Positions 63,422-64,000 of a DNA stretch of 64,000 bases are shown one piece after another. Origin of the DNA: Leguminivora glycinivorella (taxonomy: Eukaryota > Arthropoda > Insecta > Lepidoptera > Tortricidae); assembly GCF_023078275.1 (NCBI RefSeq), contig NC_062995.1, forward strand, positions 253,001 to 317,000, read 5' to 3'. A program made the translations under genes and the position numbers. Numbering within the stretch: the stretch's first letter is position 1; the number at the start of each line of letters is the position of its first letter. The notes beneath the pieces are model-generated. The model saw only the letters and a list, made by a program, of their open reading frames with translations. It was not told the DNA's origin and ran no database searches.

Positions 63422-64000
63422 TCATATTCATATTCATATTCATTTATTCATGCTTTCACATAAGTATACATAAAAATGGGTACACGTTACATGACACCCT
63501 GTTAGGGCATAGCAGATTATCTTATAAACTAGAACTTATATACTAATCTATCCTAATGAAAATACATACTAATTAACAATAAAACAATATATACAAAACT
63601 TAACCACAATAAATAATTCTACATATAATTATATTGCCTAAATATTATTGGCGCTAACAAAGTAATGCATGTTTTCATAATTAAGTATATTAAATAGTTT
63701 TAATTTTAAATTTCTTTGTCTTGCAAAAAATCTTGTAGATTATAGTAACATTTCCCTATTAATAGATTTTTTAGTTTGTTTAAGAAGGTATTTATATTTT
63801 TTTCTTCTTTTAATTTATTACTTAATTTGTTGTATATCTTGATAGACGTGGAGTGTGGACTGTCACTATGCAATTTCATTGTAGACCCTGATAGAGGAAC
63901 TAGGTTATTTTTGAACCTAGATTCATAACGGCGGGTCTGATCTATAATTGACGTGTACAGCTGTGGGTTTTTTCTTACAAATTTACATACCTCGTAAATG
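63422..64000 (-). mobile_element. LINE 3' end, running off the window
   Basis: Starts with a (TTCATA)n-type tail (cattcatattcatattcat), then about 280 bp of 3' UTR, then coding at 63706 upward. It is inserted in the MITE at 63237-63421. Confidence 0.75.
63706..63999 (-). CDS. LINE reverse transcriptase C-terminus (partial)
   Basis: 97 codons open from the window edge to TAA at 63706-63708. It encodes the typical end of a CR1/Jockey-like ORF2: EVCKFVRKNPQLYT, NNLVPLSGSTMKLHSDSPHS, IKIYNKL, FLNKLKNLLIGKCYY, LQDFL. The conserved tail K.YN.L...FK..L...L..K.YY matches the pattern in the 10771 and 56871 ORFs, but the sequence is clearly another family. The catalytic part would lie beyond 64000. 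Confidence 0.75.
   Translation of the reverse strand: MYEVCKFVRKNPQLYTSIIDQTRRYESRFKNNLVPLSGSTMKLHSDSPHSTSIKIYNKLSNKLKEEKNINTFLNKLKNLLIGKCYYNLQDFLQDKEI

Overview
This window is AT-rich, intron-scale eukaryotic DNA built almost entirely of transposable-element layers. The repeat types point to a moth or butterfly (Lepidoptera): RTE-type 3' tails with the conserved agcttttgcccgcggcttcg end, tRNA-headed SINEs, CR1/Jockey, R1 and RLE-type LINEs, GTCTG-rich dispersed repeats, and many palindromic MITEs that cut one another. The organism call is an inference from these repeat styles. No bacterial or organelle signature is present, and no complete conventional host gene lies inside.

Layout. 1-9.8 kb: MITEs, SINEs and RTE tails, with a possible terminal host exon at 8419-8582 (-). 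9.8-11.7 kb: 3' half of a CR1/Jockey-type LINE. 12.76-16.38 kb: an apparently full-length RLE-type LINE with one 951-codon ORF, a poly(A) tail and a target-site duplication. 17-27 kb: LINE relics, mariner-like TA-flanked elements and a perfect inverted repeat. 27.6-30.7 kb: two tandem arrays, about 102 bp with higher-order organisation and then 120 bp. 31.7-34.8 kb: a MITE and two truncated R1-like LINEs. 34.9-40.1 kb: a complete DIRS-type tyrosine-recombinase retrotransposon with inverted terminal repeats, an internal complementary region, gag, RT/RNase H/methyltransferase-like and recombinase ORFs, and a predicted spliceosomal intron that fuses a short basic first exon to gag. 43.7-47.9 kb: a large fold-back element with arms over 1 kb. 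48.6-50.1 kb: candidate host exons, one split by a MITE. 52.9-53.6 kb: a predicted two-exon gene for a 77-residue Pipsqueak-type helix-turn-helix protein. 53.8-54.8 kb: a defective hAT element with an 8-bp TSD and a BED-finger remnant. 55.2-58.8 kb: LINE remnants including a 639-codon RT ORF. 60.7-60.8 kb: a CpG-rich candidate exon. 63.2-64 kb: a LINE inserted in a MITE and running off the window edge.

The strongest objects are the intact DIRS element with its phase-consistent intron, the young RLE LINE, the miniature psq gene, and the coding exon whose reading frame rejoins exactly when the MITE and one 7-bp TSD are ignored. The genes do not form a pathway. They are independent selfish elements sitting in what are probably introns or intergenic space of host genes whose main exons lie elsewhere.
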